This document shows, in pieces, positions 1-8,846 of a stretch of 64,000 nt of DNA. Source of the stretch: an uncultured Bacteroidales bacterium (GTDB lineage: Bacteria; Bacteroidota; Bacteroidia; Bacteroidales; Paludibacteraceae); contig CAMUYI010000007.1 of assembly GCA_947164985.1 (NCBI GenBank), positions 33,826-97,825 on the forward strand, in the 5' to 3' direction. Position 1 is the stretch's first letter, and each line of letters opens with the position of its first letter. The notes beneath the pieces are model-generated. The model ran no database searches and was not told the DNA's origin. It saw only the letters and a program-made list of their open reading frames with translations. The translations under genes and the position numbers were made by a program.

Positions 1-30
1 GGCTAATATAAATAGTAAGCGTTTCGTAAT

Positions 31-57
31 TCTTAATTTTTAATTTTGAATTTATAA
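31..57. repeat. AT-rich heptamer-type repeat tract
   Basis: Degenerate tandem copies of TTTTAAT/TTTTGAA type units abut the stop codon of the OmpH-like gene. It is one of many tracts of the same kind in this window. Confidence 0.6.
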
Positions 58-684
58 TTACTTCGCATAGCGAGCATTGAGTCCTTCGACCACTTCGTTC
101 GTGATATCATAACCGGCTACTTTATTCATCAGTACGGCGCTGTTGAGAATCAGATGATAGTGACCATCTGCGTTGATCTCGTTCAGATAACTCTGTACCG
201 AATCCGACAACTGTTGGGTCAGCGCAGCTTGCTGATTCATAAAGTCATTACTCAACTCCTGACGCAGGTTCTCCAACTCCTGCTGCTTAGCCAACAACTG
301 CTGCTCTTTGTTCTGCAACTTACGTTGTTCACTCTCCGCACGCTCACGGCTCAAGAAAGCGTTGGCCTCCACCTTACGTTGAAAATCCACAACGTCTTTC
401 TGGAAGGTCTCGTATTCTTTCTGGAAAGCTTTTGCTTTGCCATCCAACTTAACCATCGACTCCTCGTACTTCGATTGCAACTTGTCGTTCGCCTCAACGG
501 CCAGCGTGTAGTGCGCCAGGATCGAATCGGTGTTCACCACCGCGATCGGCAGCAACTCGCCCTGCGCCTCAACCTCACCGTCTGCCGGCTTCTTTGCCCA
601 CGGGTTTACTGTAAAAAACAACACAAACAGCGCAATCACCGCTGCACCTAAAATCGACTCAACAATAATACTAATCTTGTTCAT
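58..684 (-). CDS. OmpH/Skp-family periplasmic chaperone-like protein
   Basis: A 208-residue protein with an uncleaved-looking N-terminal membrane segment (about residues 6-26), a short linker, and a region from about 40 that starts with IAVVNTDSILAHY, the usual opening of OmpH/Skp proteins. Residues 65-165 are a long Gln/Glu/Lys-rich coiled coil, the tentacle part of Skp, and the tail (HYHLILNSAVLMN) matches the returning beta strand of the family. Skp-type proteins hold unfolded outer-membrane proteins in the periplasm; here the protein is probably anchored to the inner membrane rather than free, since no signal peptidase site is obvious. The gene is last in its minus-strand run, downstream of a small membrane protein gene. 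Family call is firm, exact role inferred. Confidence 0.82.
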   Translation of the reverse strand: MNKISIIVESILGAAVIALFVLFFTVNPWAKKPADGEVEAQGELLPIAVVNTDSILAHYTLAVEANDKLQSKYEESMVKLDGKAKAFQKEYETFQKDVVDFQRKVEANAFLSRERAESEQRKLQNKEQQLLAKQQELENLRQELSNDFMNQQAALTQQLSDSVQSYLNEINADGHYHLILNSAVLMNKVAGYDITNEVVEGLNARYAK

Positions 685-689
685 TTTGA

Positions 690-712
690 TATTTAATTTT
701 TAATTTTTAATT
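690..712. repeat. AT-rich heptamer-type repeat tract
   Basis: Tandem TTTTTAA units lie directly upstream of the OmpH-like start codon (ATG at 684), so they make up its leader region. Confidence 0.6.
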
Positions 713-727
713 CCTATTTTGCATTTT

Positions 728-745
728 GGCGACATTCTTGTCGCC
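728..745. repeat. Perfect hairpin, REP-like
   Basis: GGCGACA and TGTCGCC form a perfect 7-bp stem with a TTCT loop, between the small membrane protein gene and the OmpH-like gene. No T-run follows on either strand, so an intrinsic terminator is unlikely. It lies beside heptamer tracts, as does the hairpin inside dsbD (42510-42532). Confidence 0.55.
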
Positions 746-808
746 ACTCGCCGCATGGCTTATTAATTATTTTTGGGATCATTTTTGGTCTTTTTGGACC
801 TAAGATAA

Positions 809-861
809 TTCTTCAATCTTCAATTTTCCATTTTCCATTTTCAATTTTCCATTTTCAATTT
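809..861. repeat. Heptamer repeat overlapping the end of a gene
   Basis: Seven or so copies of TTTTCCA/TTTTCAA (period 7) run from the intergenic gap into the small membrane protein gene. The repeat encodes that protein's last residues (KLKMEN) and supplies its TGA stop. Confidence 0.75.
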
Positions 862-1041
862 GTGCTCCTTTCGGGCAAGTTTGTCTTCCGAAAGAGCACA
901 ATGAATGCCGTCTTGCTTCATTCGTTTATTCTGGTGTATATGTTGCGACCGAAAGCTATGATCTTTCCTCAGAATCACGCCCACGCTCAGCAGCAAAACC
1001 GCCGCCCCGATCAGCCCCAACACAATCAATAATTCCTTCAT
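841..1041 (-). CDS. Small conserved membrane protein of unknown function
   Basis: 66 residues starting from the ATG at 1041, giving MKELLIV; a start 12 bases further upstream is possible but less natural. Residues 2-22 form one transmembrane segment, followed by a short polar tail with the pattern HIHQNK, GIHC and EDKLARK. I recall small Bacteroidetes membrane proteins with the same HxH, GIxC, QDxxAR arrangement, but know no function. The last residues and stop codon come from a heptamer repeat, so the tail beyond about residue 58 is probably not part of the ancestral protein. A clear Bacteroidetes-type promoter lies at 1148-1179. The gene probably heads a two-gene unit with the OmpH-like gene, although 156 bases separate them. 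Confidence 0.65.
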   Translation of the reverse strand: MKELLIVLGLIGAAVLLLSVGVILRKDHSFRSQHIHQNKRMKQDGIHCALSEDKLARKEHKLKMEN

Positions 1042-1044
1042 AAT

Positions 1045-1083
1045 GCCTTTCAATTTCCTTTCAATATCCTTTCAATTTCCCTT
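1045..1083. repeat. Short tandem repeat in a leader region
   Basis: Three to four copies of CCTTTCAATT with a 10-11 base period lie just upstream of the small membrane protein start, inside its transcribed leader. Confidence 0.6.
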
Positions 1084-1147
1084 CTTTCCCCTGTGCTTTT
1101 TCCTTTCAAATTTACACGCGCTCTACACACGCGCACAAAATTCGCTG

Positions 1148-1179
1148 CAAAGATACAACATTTTTTTGACATATGCAAG
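1148..1179 (-). promoter_or_regulatory. Bacteroidetes-type promoter of the small membrane protein gene
   Basis: On the minus strand CTTG (1179-1176), a 20-base spacer beginning CATATGTCA, then TATCTTTG (1155-1148). This matches the known -33/-7 form TTTG and TAnnTTTG. Confidence 0.75.
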
Positions 1180-1226
1180 CGCGCAAGCGTTTTTCCTAAA
1201 AAAAATATTCAAAATTGTACAAAAAA

Positions 1227-1258
1227 TTTGCACATCTCGATTTTTTGTTGTACCTTTG
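1227..1258 (+). promoter_or_regulatory. Bacteroidetes-type promoter of the gene at 1408
   Basis: TTTG at 1227-1230, a 20-base spacer, TACCTTTG at 1251-1258. Transcription would begin near 1264, leaving a leader of about 140 bases that includes the 11-bp repeats. Confidence 0.75.
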
Positions 1259-1292
1259 CACTCGCATTTAGCTATCAACTGACTATCCGCCC

Positions 1293-1335
1293 CATAGGAT
1301 TCCCACAACATTCCCATAGGATTCCCATAGGATAG
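1293..1335. repeat. 11-bp tandem repeat, about four copies
   Basis: CATAGGATTCC, CACAACATTCC, CATAGGATTCC and a final CATAGGATAG stand head to tail in the leader of the gene at 1408. Confidence 0.8.
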
Positions 1336-1407
1336 AAAGTCAAAAATGCAATTTTTTAACATATACTATATATATACTATGTATATATATACTTTTTGAT
1401 TAGAATT

Positions 1408-2082
1408 ATGGCAAAAACAAGTAATCAAGACTACTCGGTCAGACGCGGTAAACTCAACAAAAAAGACAAGGTCATTTACCGAATCAGTTATGGGAAACAG
1501 CAGGTTTACACCGCTGATCCAAGTGCCTCTCCAGCCTCTCCGGCGCAGAAAGCTCATCGTAAGTTTTTCGGCAAAATCACGGCCCTTGTCAATGCCATCG
1601 TTTCCGATCCTCAAAAGTATGAATTATGGGAAGCCAAGCGCGTCGCCTATAACCATAGTATAGCACTCGATCCTCTGGCTAAACGCTACAAGACAGTCCG
1701 CTCTTATGCGCATGCCGTACTCAGCGAACAACTGGCTCATACTCAATCTGTTAAACGTCGTCGCAAACCCGCTCTAAAAGCCCTTCCAAAAGGTGACAAG
1801 CTGCATATCAAAACCTTCTCTGAACTCTCCACTACCGAACTATACGAGATCCTTAAAGTTCGTTTCAAAATGTTCTATTTGGATCAACATATTTCTACTC
1901 CTGACCTGGACGATCTCGACTACACGGCAACCCATTTTGCGATCTTCCGCAAAGGTCATGTCATTGCCTATGCCCGCGTCGTTACCAATGCCGCCAACGA
2001 GGTCACAGTAAGTCGTCTTTTAACCCTCGAAGAAGGATACGACCATTACATTCTACAACGAATAGAACACTTTTTTTCATAA
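1408..2082 (+). CDS. Bacteroidales unknown domain joined to a truncated ElaA-like GNAT domain
   Basis: 224 residues from the ATG at 1408; a TTG 12 bases upstream is less likely. Residues 1 to about 110 form a basic domain also seen, more divergently, in the protein at 42818-43156: a GK pair near the front, then FFGKI, a DPxK, a Trp, YKTVR and a final EQL. From about residue 133 the protein follows the start of ElaA-type acetyltransferases (FSELSTTELYEILKVR, then DLDDLD and HVIAYARVV). It stops before the last strand and helix of that fold, and EGYDHYILQRI stands where an acetyl-CoA binding loop would be. Acetyltransferase activity is therefore doubtful. It stands alone between two promoters. 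I see no intact continuation after the stop. Confidence 0.7.
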   Translation: MAKTSNQDYSVRRGKLNKKDKVIYRISYGKQQVYTADPSASPASPAQKAHRKFFGKITALVNAIVSDPQKYELWEAKRVAYNHSIALDPLAKRYKTVRSYAHAVLSEQLAHTQSVKRRRKPALKALPKGDKLHIKTFSELSTTELYEILKVRFKMFYLDQHISTPDLDDLDYTATHFAIFRKGHVIAYARVVTNAANEVTVSRLLTLEEGYDHYILQRIEHFFS

Positions 2083-2096
2083 AAATATGGCATATG

Positions 2097-2128
2097 CTTG
2101 CATATGTCATTTTTTTTTTGTAATTTTG
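2097..2128 (+). promoter_or_regulatory. Bacteroidetes-type promoter of the bactofilin gene
   Basis: CTTG at 2097-2100, a 20-base spacer starting CATATGTCA and ending in a T-run, TAATTTTG at 2121-2128. The leader to the ATG at 2191 is about 55 bases. It probably drives the long gene run that follows. Confidence 0.78.
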
Positions 2129-2190
2129 CAGCCGATTTATGTGCATACACGCACTAGTGTGAGAAAATTATTAAATAATATATAGGAATT

Positions 2191-2556
2191 ATGGCAAATG
2201 ACAAACAACAGAGCGGCATGATGTTCAACGCATTGACCGCTGGGAGTAAGATCGTGGGAAACATCACGGCAGACAGCGATTTCCGTATCGACGGAATGAT
2301 CGAAGGTGATTTGAACTGTACGGGTAAAGTGGTAATTGGTGAGGCAGGTCGTATCAAAGGTACAGTAACTTGCGCAAATGCAGAGATATTGGGTTTGATG
2401 GAAGGTAAGATCACCTGCAGCCAGCAGTTGAGTCTGCGCGCAAACGGAAAGATCGTCGGCGACGTACATACCAAGACGCTGATCGTGGAGCCTGGAGCGT
2501 TGTTTAACGGAACATGCGCGATGGGCGCAGAGAAAGCTGCAGCACCTGCAAAATAA
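2191..2556 (+). CDS. Bactofilin
   Basis: 121 residues of the bactofilin (DUF583) family, polymer-forming cytoskeletal proteins that shape cells or recruit wall enzymes at the membrane. Residues 14-112 are a repeating beta-helix: short strands ending in glycine turns (GNITADSDFRIDGMIEGD, then GKVVIGEAGRIKG, then GLMEGKIT). The N-terminal ten residues are polar and the end is an Ala/Lys-rich tail, as is usual. It is the first gene after a strong promoter and precedes the DUF1015 gene by 27 bases. Family call is firm; the particular cell-shape role is not readable from the sequence. Confidence 0.9.
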   Translation: MANDKQQSGMMFNALTAGSKIVGNITADSDFRIDGMIEGDLNCTGKVVIGEAGRIKGTVTCANAEILGLMEGKITCSQQLSLRANGKIVGDVHTKTLIVEPGALFNGTCAMGAEKAAAPAK

Positions 2557-2583
2557 ATAGGAATAATCAGAATATTCTGAGTC

Positions 2584-3858
2584 ATGAAAATTAAACCTTT
2601 CAAAGGAATACGGCCACCGAAGGAATTGGTGACCAAGGTGAGTAGCCGGCCGTACGACGTGCTGAACAGCGAAGAGGCACGGGCAGAGGCGGAAGGCAAC
2701 GAGATGAGTCTGTATCATATCATCAAACCGGAAATCAATTTTGAACCGGGTACCGATGAGCATGACCCGCGTGTGTATCAAGAGGCGCTGTCGCAATACA
2801 AGCGTTTTCGCGTCAAAGGATGGCTGGAACAAGATCCGGAGGAGAAATACTACGTCTATGCGCAGACGATTTTGGCGAGCAACCCGCTGTCCGGCGGTAA
2901 GGACAAGACGCAATATGGTCTCGTGGTCGGCGCTTGGGTAGATGACTACTTGGAGGGCCGGATCAAGAAACACGAGTTGACGCGTAAGGACAAAGAGGAA
3001 GACCGCATGAAGCATGTGCGTACTTTGAACGCCAACATGGAGCCGGTATTCTTTGCATATCCGCACCGCGATGACCTCGATGCAATCGTGGCCGAGGTCG
3101 TCAAGGGTGCGCCGGAGTATGATTTTGTGGCAGCACCGGAAGGCTTCCGTCACACGTTCTGGGTGATTGACGACAAGAAGACGATTGCGCGTATCACGGA
3201 GATCTTCGCGGAGATTCCGGCGATGTACATCGCAGACGGACACCATCGGTCGGCTGCCGCCGCAGGCGTCGGACAGGAATTAAAAATTAAAAATGAAAAA
3301 TTAAAAATTAAGGTTCCTGAATACGAGTATTTCCTGGCCGTTTGTTTTCCGGAGAACCAGTTGAATATCATTGACTATAACCGCGTCGTTCGCGATCTGA
3401 ACGGCCTCAGCGAAGAAGCATTCTTAGAGGCTCTCAAGGCGGACTTCGATGTAGAAGAGAAAGGATCTGATATTTACAAGCCTCAGCGCTTGCATAACTT
3501 CAGTCTCTATCTGGGCGGCAAATGGTACTCGTTGACGGCCAAAGAAGGTCGGTACAACGATGCAGACCCGATCGGGGTACTGGACGTGACGATCTCGAGT
3601 AACCTGATTCTGGATAAGATTCTGGGTATCAAGGACTTGCGCACCGACAAACGAATCGATTTCGTAGGCGGTATCCGCGGACTTGGCGAACTCCAACGTC
3701 GCGTCGATAACGGCGAGATGAAGGTCGCTCTGGCACTCTACCCTGTTACCATGCAGCAGATCATCGACATTGCCGACAGCGGAAATATTATGCCACCGAA
3801 GACGACGTGGTTTGAACCGAAATTAAGAAGCGGACTCGTGATACATGAATTGGCATAA
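2584..3858 (+). CDS. DUF1015 family protein with an in-frame repeat insertion
   Basis: 424 residues covering the whole DUF1015 family, cytosolic proteins of largely undefined role; an archaeal relative (SerK) phosphorylates free serine, so a small-molecule kinase is possible but unproven. Family marks are the start KPFKGIRPP, YDVLNSEEA, and the strongly conserved ADGHHRSAAA at about 218-227. Just after that motif, residues 232-243 (ELKIKNEKLKIK) are encoded by a heptamer repeat, where relatives carry a variable loop; family sequence resumes at YFLAVCFPENQ. The insertion keeps the frame and seems tolerated. The end overlaps the next gene by 14 bases. Confidence 0.85.
   Translation: MKIKPFKGIRPPKELVTKVSSRPYDVLNSEEARAEAEGNEMSLYHIIKPEINFEPGTDEHDPRVYQEALSQYKRFRVKGWLEQDPEEKYYVYAQTILASNPLSGGKDKTQYGLVVGAWVDDYLEGRIKKHELTRKDKEEDRMKHVRTLNANMEPVFFAYPHRDDLDAIVAEVVKGAPEYDFVAAPEGFRHTFWVIDDKKTIARITEIFAEIPAMYIADGHHRSAAAAGVGQELKIKNEKLKIKVPEYEYFLAVCFPENQLNIIDYNRVVRDLNGLSEEAFLEALKADFDVEEKGSDIYKPQRLHNFSLYLGGKWYSLTAKEGRYNDADPIGVLDVTISSNLILDKILGIKDLRTDKRIDFVGGIRGLGELQRRVDNGEMKVALALYPVTMQQIIDIADSGNIMPPKTTWFEPKLRSGLVIHELA
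3278..3312 (+). repeat. Heptamer repeat inside the DUF1015 gene
   Basis: Five copies of AATTAAA (one AATGAAA, one AATTAAG), period 7, read in frame as LKIKNEKLKIK. The other plus-strand frames would meet TAA stops. Confidence 0.9.
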
Positions 3859-5902
3859 GCTATTCTACATATTTTTGGCGATCCTATGTCTGACGGGATG
3901 TAGTGTACAGCGGAAGATCAAGCGGGCAGATAAGAAGTTCGCTATCGGTGAGTATTACACCGCGGCGGATATCTACAAGTCTTGTTACGGTCAGTTGAGC
4001 GCTAAGAAAGACCGTGAGTTGAAGGGCTACGTGGCCTATCGGCAGGGCGAGTGTTACCGTTTGATCAATAACCCGCGTGCGGCAAACGCGTATCAGAGTG
4101 CGTTGCGCTGCAAGTACCAGTTACAGGACTCGACGATTTTCTTGCATGCCGGTCAGGTGCTGCAATATCAGGGTAAATACAAAGACGCGGCCAAGAGTTA
4201 TGAACTCTATTTGGAAGCTCACCCGGATAACTATGTCGCGCAGGCGGGTAAGTACGCTTGCTCCAAGATCGATGAGTGGAAGAAAGAGGGTTCGCGGTAC
4301 AAGATCTCCGAAGCCAAAGAGTTCAATCAACGTCGCACGAGTAATTTTGCCCCGATGTTCATTGGTGACAATACCGATGCGTTGGTGTTTGCCTCTAACC
4401 GTCAGGAGAAACCCAAAGGCGGTTCAAAGAAGCTGCAACGGCCGAGTAACGTAACGGGTCAGCAACTTTTCCAGATCTACCAGACGCGCAAGAACGCCGC
4501 CGGAGAATGGGAGGAGATTGAGTTGGCGGAAGGTCTGTACGACGGCGGTGAGTCCGAGCAAAGCAAAGACTCAGCAGACACCAAAGGCGGTACAGCCGAG
4601 ATGGGTGTTTGTACGTTCACCCGTGACGGGCGAACGATGCTCTTTACCTATTCGAAGCCAATCAACGGTCAAGACTTAGGCGCTAAGATCTACCGTTCCG
4701 ACCGCGCGAGTGGTGAATGGGGTGAGCCGCAGGAAGTGAAGTTATTCCTGGATAGTTCGATCACGGTAGGTCACCCTGCTTTGAACGCGACAGGTGATAC
4801 GCTCTATTTCGTGAGTGACGCGCCCGGAGGAGAAGGCGGGAAAGATATCTGGATGGCGGAGTTGGACGGTGAGAACTGGTTAAACGCCCAGCCGTTGGGT
4901 AAGGGTATCAACACGGCCGCGGACGAGATGTATCCGTACGTACATGCCGATGGTACGCTCTATTTCGCAAGTAACGGTCATCCGGGATACGGAGGTCTTG
5001 ACCTCTATAAAGCGACTCGCGACACGACCTTCAAAGACTCGACCGTCTGGGTACTCTACAACATGGGACCGTCGTTTAACGGTGTAGGCGACGATTTCGG
5101 TATCACGTTCGAAGGTGCGACGCAGAACGGATTCTTCTCTTCGAACAAAGGCGAGAAGAAAGGCCACGACAAGATTTACCGTTTCTGGTTACCCGAGATG
5201 GAGTTTATCGCGGAAGGTATCGTGACCGATGAACAAGGCAATCCGCTGAGTGACGCAAGTCTGCGTATCGTAGGTTCGGACGGCACGAACAGTAAGCTCA
5301 ACGTGCGACGAGACGGAACGTACAAAATCAAGTTGAACCGCGAGGTGAAGTACGTCATGTTAGCTACCTGCCGCGGACACCTGAACGCCAAGGAACAGTG
5401 GAATACGCTCAACCTGAAGGATAGCAAGACCTACTCAATGAATATCGCGTTGAGTCCGATTAGCCGACCGGTGAAGATGGAGAATATCTTCTATGAGTTC
5501 GGCAGATGGGAATTGACGCAAGCTTCCGAGACCGAGTTGCTGCACTTGGTGAAGTTACTCGAAGACAACCCCAATATCACGATCGAGTTGAGTGCCCACA
5601 CGGATATGAAGGGTACGGACGAGTTCAACAACGACTTGAGTCAGAAACGTGCACAGAGTTGTTGCGATTTCCTGATCAAGCACGGCATCGAACGCGAACG
5701 CTTGACGCCGGTAGGATACGGAAAGACCAAACCCGTAATCTGCGACAAGGCACTCAATAAGAAATACCCGTGGATTCCGGTAGAGCAAGAATTGAACGAA
5801 GCGTTCATCACCGCCCTACCTGACGACAAACAGGAGATCTGCAACCAGATCAACCGTAGAACAGAATTTAAAGTCGTGAAGACGACTTACAAACTATATT
5901 GA
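3845..5902 (+). CDS. porE: PorE-like T9SS lipoprotein (TPR, beta-propeller, CRD, OmpA)
   Basis: 685 residues. The signal peptide ends in a lipobox (LTGC, Cys at about 19). Residues 25-150 look like TPR repeats, about 155-440 like PD40/WD40-type propeller blades (phrases such as [34 protein letters not shown]), about 455-535 a carboxypeptidase-regulatory-like fold ([16 protein letters not shown]), and 545-685 an OmpA peptidoglycan-binding domain ([26 protein letters not shown]). This domain order is that of Porphyromonas gingivalis PorE, a T9SS part tied to peptidoglycan. It is thus probably periplasmic and outer-membrane anchored. It sits in an operon of housekeeping genes, overlapping DUF1015 by 14 bases and preceding thyA by 1 base. 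Other Bacteroidetes OmpA lipoproteins share the layout, so the name is likely rather than certain. Confidence 0.75.
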   Translation: MNWHKLFYIFLAILCLTGCSVQRKIKRADKKFAIGEYYTAADIYKSCYGQLSAKKDRELKGYVAYRQGECYRLINNPRAANAYQSALRCKYQLQDSTIFLHAGQVLQYQGKYKDAAKSYELYLEAHPDNYVAQAGKYACSKIDEWKKEGSRYKISEAKEFNQRRTSNFAPMFIGDNTDALVFASNRQEKPKGGSKKLQRPSNVTGQQLFQIYQTRKNAAGEWEEIELAEGLYDGGESEQSKDSADTKGGTAEMGVCTFTRDGRTMLFTYSKPINGQDLGAKIYRSDRASGEWGEPQEVKLFLDSSITVGHPALNATGDTLYFVSDAPGGEGGKDIWMAELDGENWLNAQPLGKGINTAADEMYPYVHADGTLYFASNGHPGYGGLDLYKATRDTTFKDSTVWVLYNMGPSFNGVGDDFGITFEGATQNGFFSSNKGEKKGHDKIYRFWLPEMEFIAEGIVTDEQGNPLSDASLRIVGSDGTNSKLNVRRDGTYKIKLNREVKYVMLATCRGHLNAKEQWNTLNLKDSKTYSMNIALSPISRPVKMENIFYEFGRWELTQASETELLHLVKLLEDNPNITIELSAHTDMKGTDEFNNDLSQKRAQSCCDFLIKHGIERERLTPVGYGKTKPVICDKALNKKYPWIPVEQELNEAFITALPDDKQEICNQINRRTEFKVVKTTYKLY

Positions 5903-5903
5903 T

Positions 5904-6698
5904 ATGCAACAATATTTGGATTTATGCAAGCGGGTGCTGGAAGAAGGCACCGTTAAACACGACCGGACAGGCACGGGAACAATGTCGGTTTTCGGTCACC
6001 AGATGCGGTTTAAGATGGAGGACGGTTTTCCGCTCCTGACCACGAAAAAACTGCACCTCAAGTCCATCATCTATGAATTGTTGTGGTTCTTACAGGGCGA
6101 CACGAACGTCAAGTACCTGCAAGATCACGGTGTTCGTATCTGGAATGAATGGGCAGACGAGAACGGTGAGTTGGGGCCCGTCTATGGGCATCAATGGCGT
6201 TCTTGGCCGGACTATAACGGTGGTCATATCGACCAGATCAAGAACCTCGTCGAGCAGATCAAGAATAATCCCGACAGCCGACGCCTGATGGTGAGCGCAT
6301 GGAACGTAGCGGAAGTGGAGAAGATGGCGTTGCCGCCCTGTCATTGTCTATTCCAGTTCTATGTAGCGGACGGAAAATTGAGTCTGCAGCTCTATCAGCG
6401 GAGTGCCGATATTTTCTTGGGCGTACCGTTCAATATCGCGAGTTATGCCTTGTTGCTGCAGATGATGGCGCAGGTGACGGGCTTGCAATGCGGTGATTTC
6501 GTACACACACTCGGTGACGCACATATCTACCTGAACCATCTGGAGCAGGTGAAGTTGCAGTTGACCCGTGAGCCAAGACCGCTGCCAAAGATGATTATTA
6601 ACCCCGAGGTGAAGGACCTCTTTAGCTTCCAATACGAAGATTTCACATTGGAAGGCTATGATCCCCACCCTCACATAGCCGGAGTAGTAAGCGTATGA
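5904..6698 (+). CDS. thyA: Thymidylate synthase
   Basis: 264 residues, the E. coli ThyA length. It converts dUMP to dTMP with methylene-tetrahydrofolate. The nucleophile lies in [11 protein letters not shown] (Cys at about 146), with [22 protein letters not shown] and [10 protein letters not shown] nearby, all invariant in the family, and the C-terminus [12 protein letters not shown] is intact. The stop overlaps the folA start by 4 bases, a natural pairing because the reaction makes dihydrofolate that FolA recycles. Confidence 0.98.
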   Translation: MQQYLDLCKRVLEEGTVKHDRTGTGTMSVFGHQMRFKMEDGFPLLTTKKLHLKSIIYELLWFLQGDTNVKYLQDHGVRIWNEWADENGELGPVYGHQWRSWPDYNGGHIDQIKNLVEQIKNNPDSRRLMVSAWNVAEVEKMALPPCHCLFQFYVADGKLSLQLYQRSADIFLGVPFNIASYALLLQMMAQVTGLQCGDFVHTLGDAHIYLNHLEQVKLQLTREPRPLPKMIINPEVKDLFSFQYEDFTLEGYDPHPHIAGVVSV

Positions 6699-7183
6699 TC
6701 AGTATTATAGTCGCTATCGCAGAGAACTATGCGATCGGTAAAAAAGGTGACCTGCTGTGCCACATGCCGGCAGACTTGAAGCATTTCAAGACGATCACAA
6801 GCGGGCATACCGTCATGATGGGTGAGCGGACATTCTTGTCCTTACCCAAACACCCGCTGCCTAATCGGCGGAATATTGTGCTGACCGATGTAAAAGGCAA
6901 GACCTTCGAGGGCGCAGAGACCGTTTATTCGTTAGACGAGATGGTTGCTAAAGTGAATCCCAATGAAGAAGCTTTCGTAATCGGAGGCGGTATGGTGTAT
7001 CGCCAGATGATGGAGCGGGCAGATAAGTTATATATCACGCATATCCATCATAGATGGGACGATGCCGATACCTTCTTCCCGGAAATAGACCCGAAAGTGT
7101 GGAAACAACTCAGCGCAGAGCGGCATAGCGCAGACGAAAATAACCCCTACGATTATACCTTTGCAGAATATGGCAGACGATAA
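6695..7183 (+). CDS. folA: Dihydrofolate reductase
   Basis: 162 residues, normal size. Reduces dihydrofolate to tetrahydrofolate with NADPH. Visible family marks are [31 protein letters not shown] (split here as [11 protein letters not shown] and [13 protein letters not shown]), [15 protein letters not shown], and the glycine-rich [13 protein letters not shown]. The acidic active-site residue falls in MPADLKHF. Translationally coupled to thyA by an ATGA overlap; its 3' end overlaps the ettA start by 14 bases. Confidence 0.97.
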   Translation: MISIIVAIAENYAIGKKGDLLCHMPADLKHFKTITSGHTVMMGERTFLSLPKHPLPNRRNIVLTDVKGKTFEGAETVYSLDEMVAKVNPNEEAFVIGGGMVYRQMMERADKLYITHIHHRWDDADTFFPEIDPKVWKQLSAERHSADENNPYDYTFAEYGRR

Positions 7184-8846
7184 GAAGATTATTTTTTCGA
7201 TGGTGGGCTTGAACAAGAGTTTCGGCCCGCAGAAACAGGTACTCAAAAACATCTACCTGAGTTTTTTCTATGGTGCTAAGATCGGTATTATCGGTCTGAA
7301 CGGTGCCGGTAAATCAACCCTCTTGAAGATCATCGCCGGTATCGAAAAAGAGTACCAGGGAGAGGTAGTTTGGTCCCCCGGTTATAGCGTCGGCTATCTG
7401 GAGCAGGACCCGAAACTCGATCCAAACAAGACCGTTCGGGAGGTTGTGCAGGAAGGTGTGCAGCCGATCATGGACATGCTCAAAGAGTACGACGATATCA
7501 ATATGGCGTTTGCTGAACCGGACGCTGATTTCGATAAGTTATTGGCTCGTCAAGCTGAACTGCAGGACAAACTCGATGCAGCTGACGCATGGAACATCGA
7601 TCAGAAACTCGACCGCGCGATGGACGCCCTTCGTTGTCCGCCGGACGATGCAAGTGTCACTACCCTTTCGGGAGGTGAGCGCCGTCGTGTGGCCTTGTGT
7701 CGTCTGTTGCTTCAACAACCGGATGTACTGTTACTCGACGAGCCGACGAACCACTTGGACGCGGAGAGTATCGATTGGCTGGAACAACACTTGCAACAAT
7801 ATGCAGGAACGGTCATCTGCATCACGCACGACCGTTACTTCCTCGATAATGTAGCCGGTTGGATTCTGGAACTCGACCGCGGTGAAGGTATTCCTTGGAA
7901 GGGTAACTACTCGTCATGGCTCGAACAGAAAACGAACCGCATGGCGCAGGAAGAGAAACAGGCGTCGAAGCGTCGCAAGACCTTGGAGCGAGAGCTGGAA
8001 TGGATCCGTATGGCTCCGAAGGCACGTCACGCAAAACAGAAAGCGCGTTTGGAGTCGTACGACCGCATGTTGAACGAGGAACAGAAGGAACGCGAAGAGA
8101 AACTCGAGATCTTTATCCCGAACGGTCCGCGTTTGGGTAACAAGGTCATTAACGCAGAGGGCGTTGCCAAATCCTTTGGTGACCGTCTCTTGTTCGAGGA
8201 CCTGAACTTTATGTTACCGCCCAACGGTATCGTAGGTGTGATCGGTCCGAATGGTGCGGGTAAGACGACCCTGTTCCGTATGATCATCGGTACCGAGAAA
8301 GCCGATAAGGGTACATTCAGCGTAGGCGAGACCGTGAAGATCGGTTATGTGGATCAGCAACATACGGATATTGATCCGAATAAGAGTGTTTTTGAGACCA
8401 TCAGCGGCGGAACGGAGTATATCCGTGTGGCAGGTCGTGAGATCAACGCACGTGCGTATTTGAGTCGCTTCAATTTCACCGGCGCTGACCAAGAGAAAAA
8501 ATGCGGTGTGCTGTCCGGTGGTGAACGAAACCGTCTGCACTTGGCCTTGACCTTGAAGAGCGAAGCAAACGTGCTCTTACTCGATGAGCCTACCAACGAT
8601 ATCGATGTGAATACCTTGCGTGCACTGGAGGAAGGTCTGGAGAACTTCGCCGGTTGCGCCGTAGTGATCTCGCACGACCGTTGGTTCCTCAACCGTATCT
8701 GCACGCATATCCTCGCTTATGAAGGCGACGGAAAAGTGTTCTGGTTCGAAGGCAGTTACTCGGAATACGAAGAGAATAAGAAAATGCGGTTAGGTGAAGA
8801 AGCTTGTCAACCGAAACGTGTTAAATATAGAGGTTTAGGTGCTTAG
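7170..8846 (+). CDS. ettA: ABC-F translation factor EttA
   Basis: 558 residues from the ATG at 7170; an ATG 9 bases upstream would add three residues. Two ATPase domains without membrane segments: Walker A GLNGAGKST (about 43), signature LSGGERRR, Walker B LLLDEPTNHLD in the first; GPNGAGKTT, LSGGERNR and LLLDEPTNDID in the second. The linker between them is charged and helical (about 245-310), including RMAPKARHAKQKAR, the P-site tRNA interaction motif region. EttA binds the ribosomal E site and gates entry into the elongation cycle according to ATP level. Length and lack of extensions favour EttA over Uup or resistance ABC-F proteins. Confidence 0.93.
   Translation: MADDKKIIFSMVGLNKSFGPQKQVLKNIYLSFFYGAKIGIIGLNGAGKSTLLKIIAGIEKEYQGEVVWSPGYSVGYLEQDPKLDPNKTVREVVQEGVQPIMDMLKEYDDINMAFAEPDADFDKLLARQAELQDKLDAADAWNIDQKLDRAMDALRCPPDDASVTTLSGGERRRVALCRLLLQQPDVLLLDEPTNHLDAESIDWLEQHLQQYAGTVICITHDRYFLDNVAGWILELDRGEGIPWKGNYSSWLEQKTNRMAQEEKQASKRRKTLERELEWIRMAPKARHAKQKARLESYDRMLNEEQKEREEKLEIFIPNGPRLGNKVINAEGVAKSFGDRLLFEDLNFMLPPNGIVGVIGPNGAGKTTLFRMIIGTEKADKGTFSVGETVKIGYVDQQHTDIDPNKSVFETISGGTEYIRVAGREINARAYLSRFNFTGADQEKKCGVLSGGERNRLHLALTLKSEANVLLLDEPTNDIDVNTLRALEEGLENFAGCAVVISHDRWFLNRICTHILAYEGDGKVFWFEGSYSEYEENKKMRLGEEACQPKRVKYRGLGA

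Larger units (their letters stand above)
1042..1407. other. Intergenic region with divergent promoters and repeats
   Basis: No gene seen. It holds the repeat leader at 1045-1083, a minus-strand promoter (1148-1179), a plus-strand promoter (1227-1258), four 11-bp tandem units (1293-1335) and a TATA-rich imperfect palindromic stretch at about 1360-1394 directly before the next start codon. Confidence 0.7.

Noticed and set aside
728..745. Hairpin as a terminator
   Set aside because: No T-run follows on either strand.
2137..3246. A 369-codon minus-strand frame across bactofilin and DUF1015
   Set aside because: Shadow of two well-supported plus-strand genes; Cys/His-rich random composition.
3845..5902. 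PorE-like protein as a plain OmpA porin
   Set aside because: Lipobox, TPR, propeller and CRD before the OmpA domain exclude a simple barrel.
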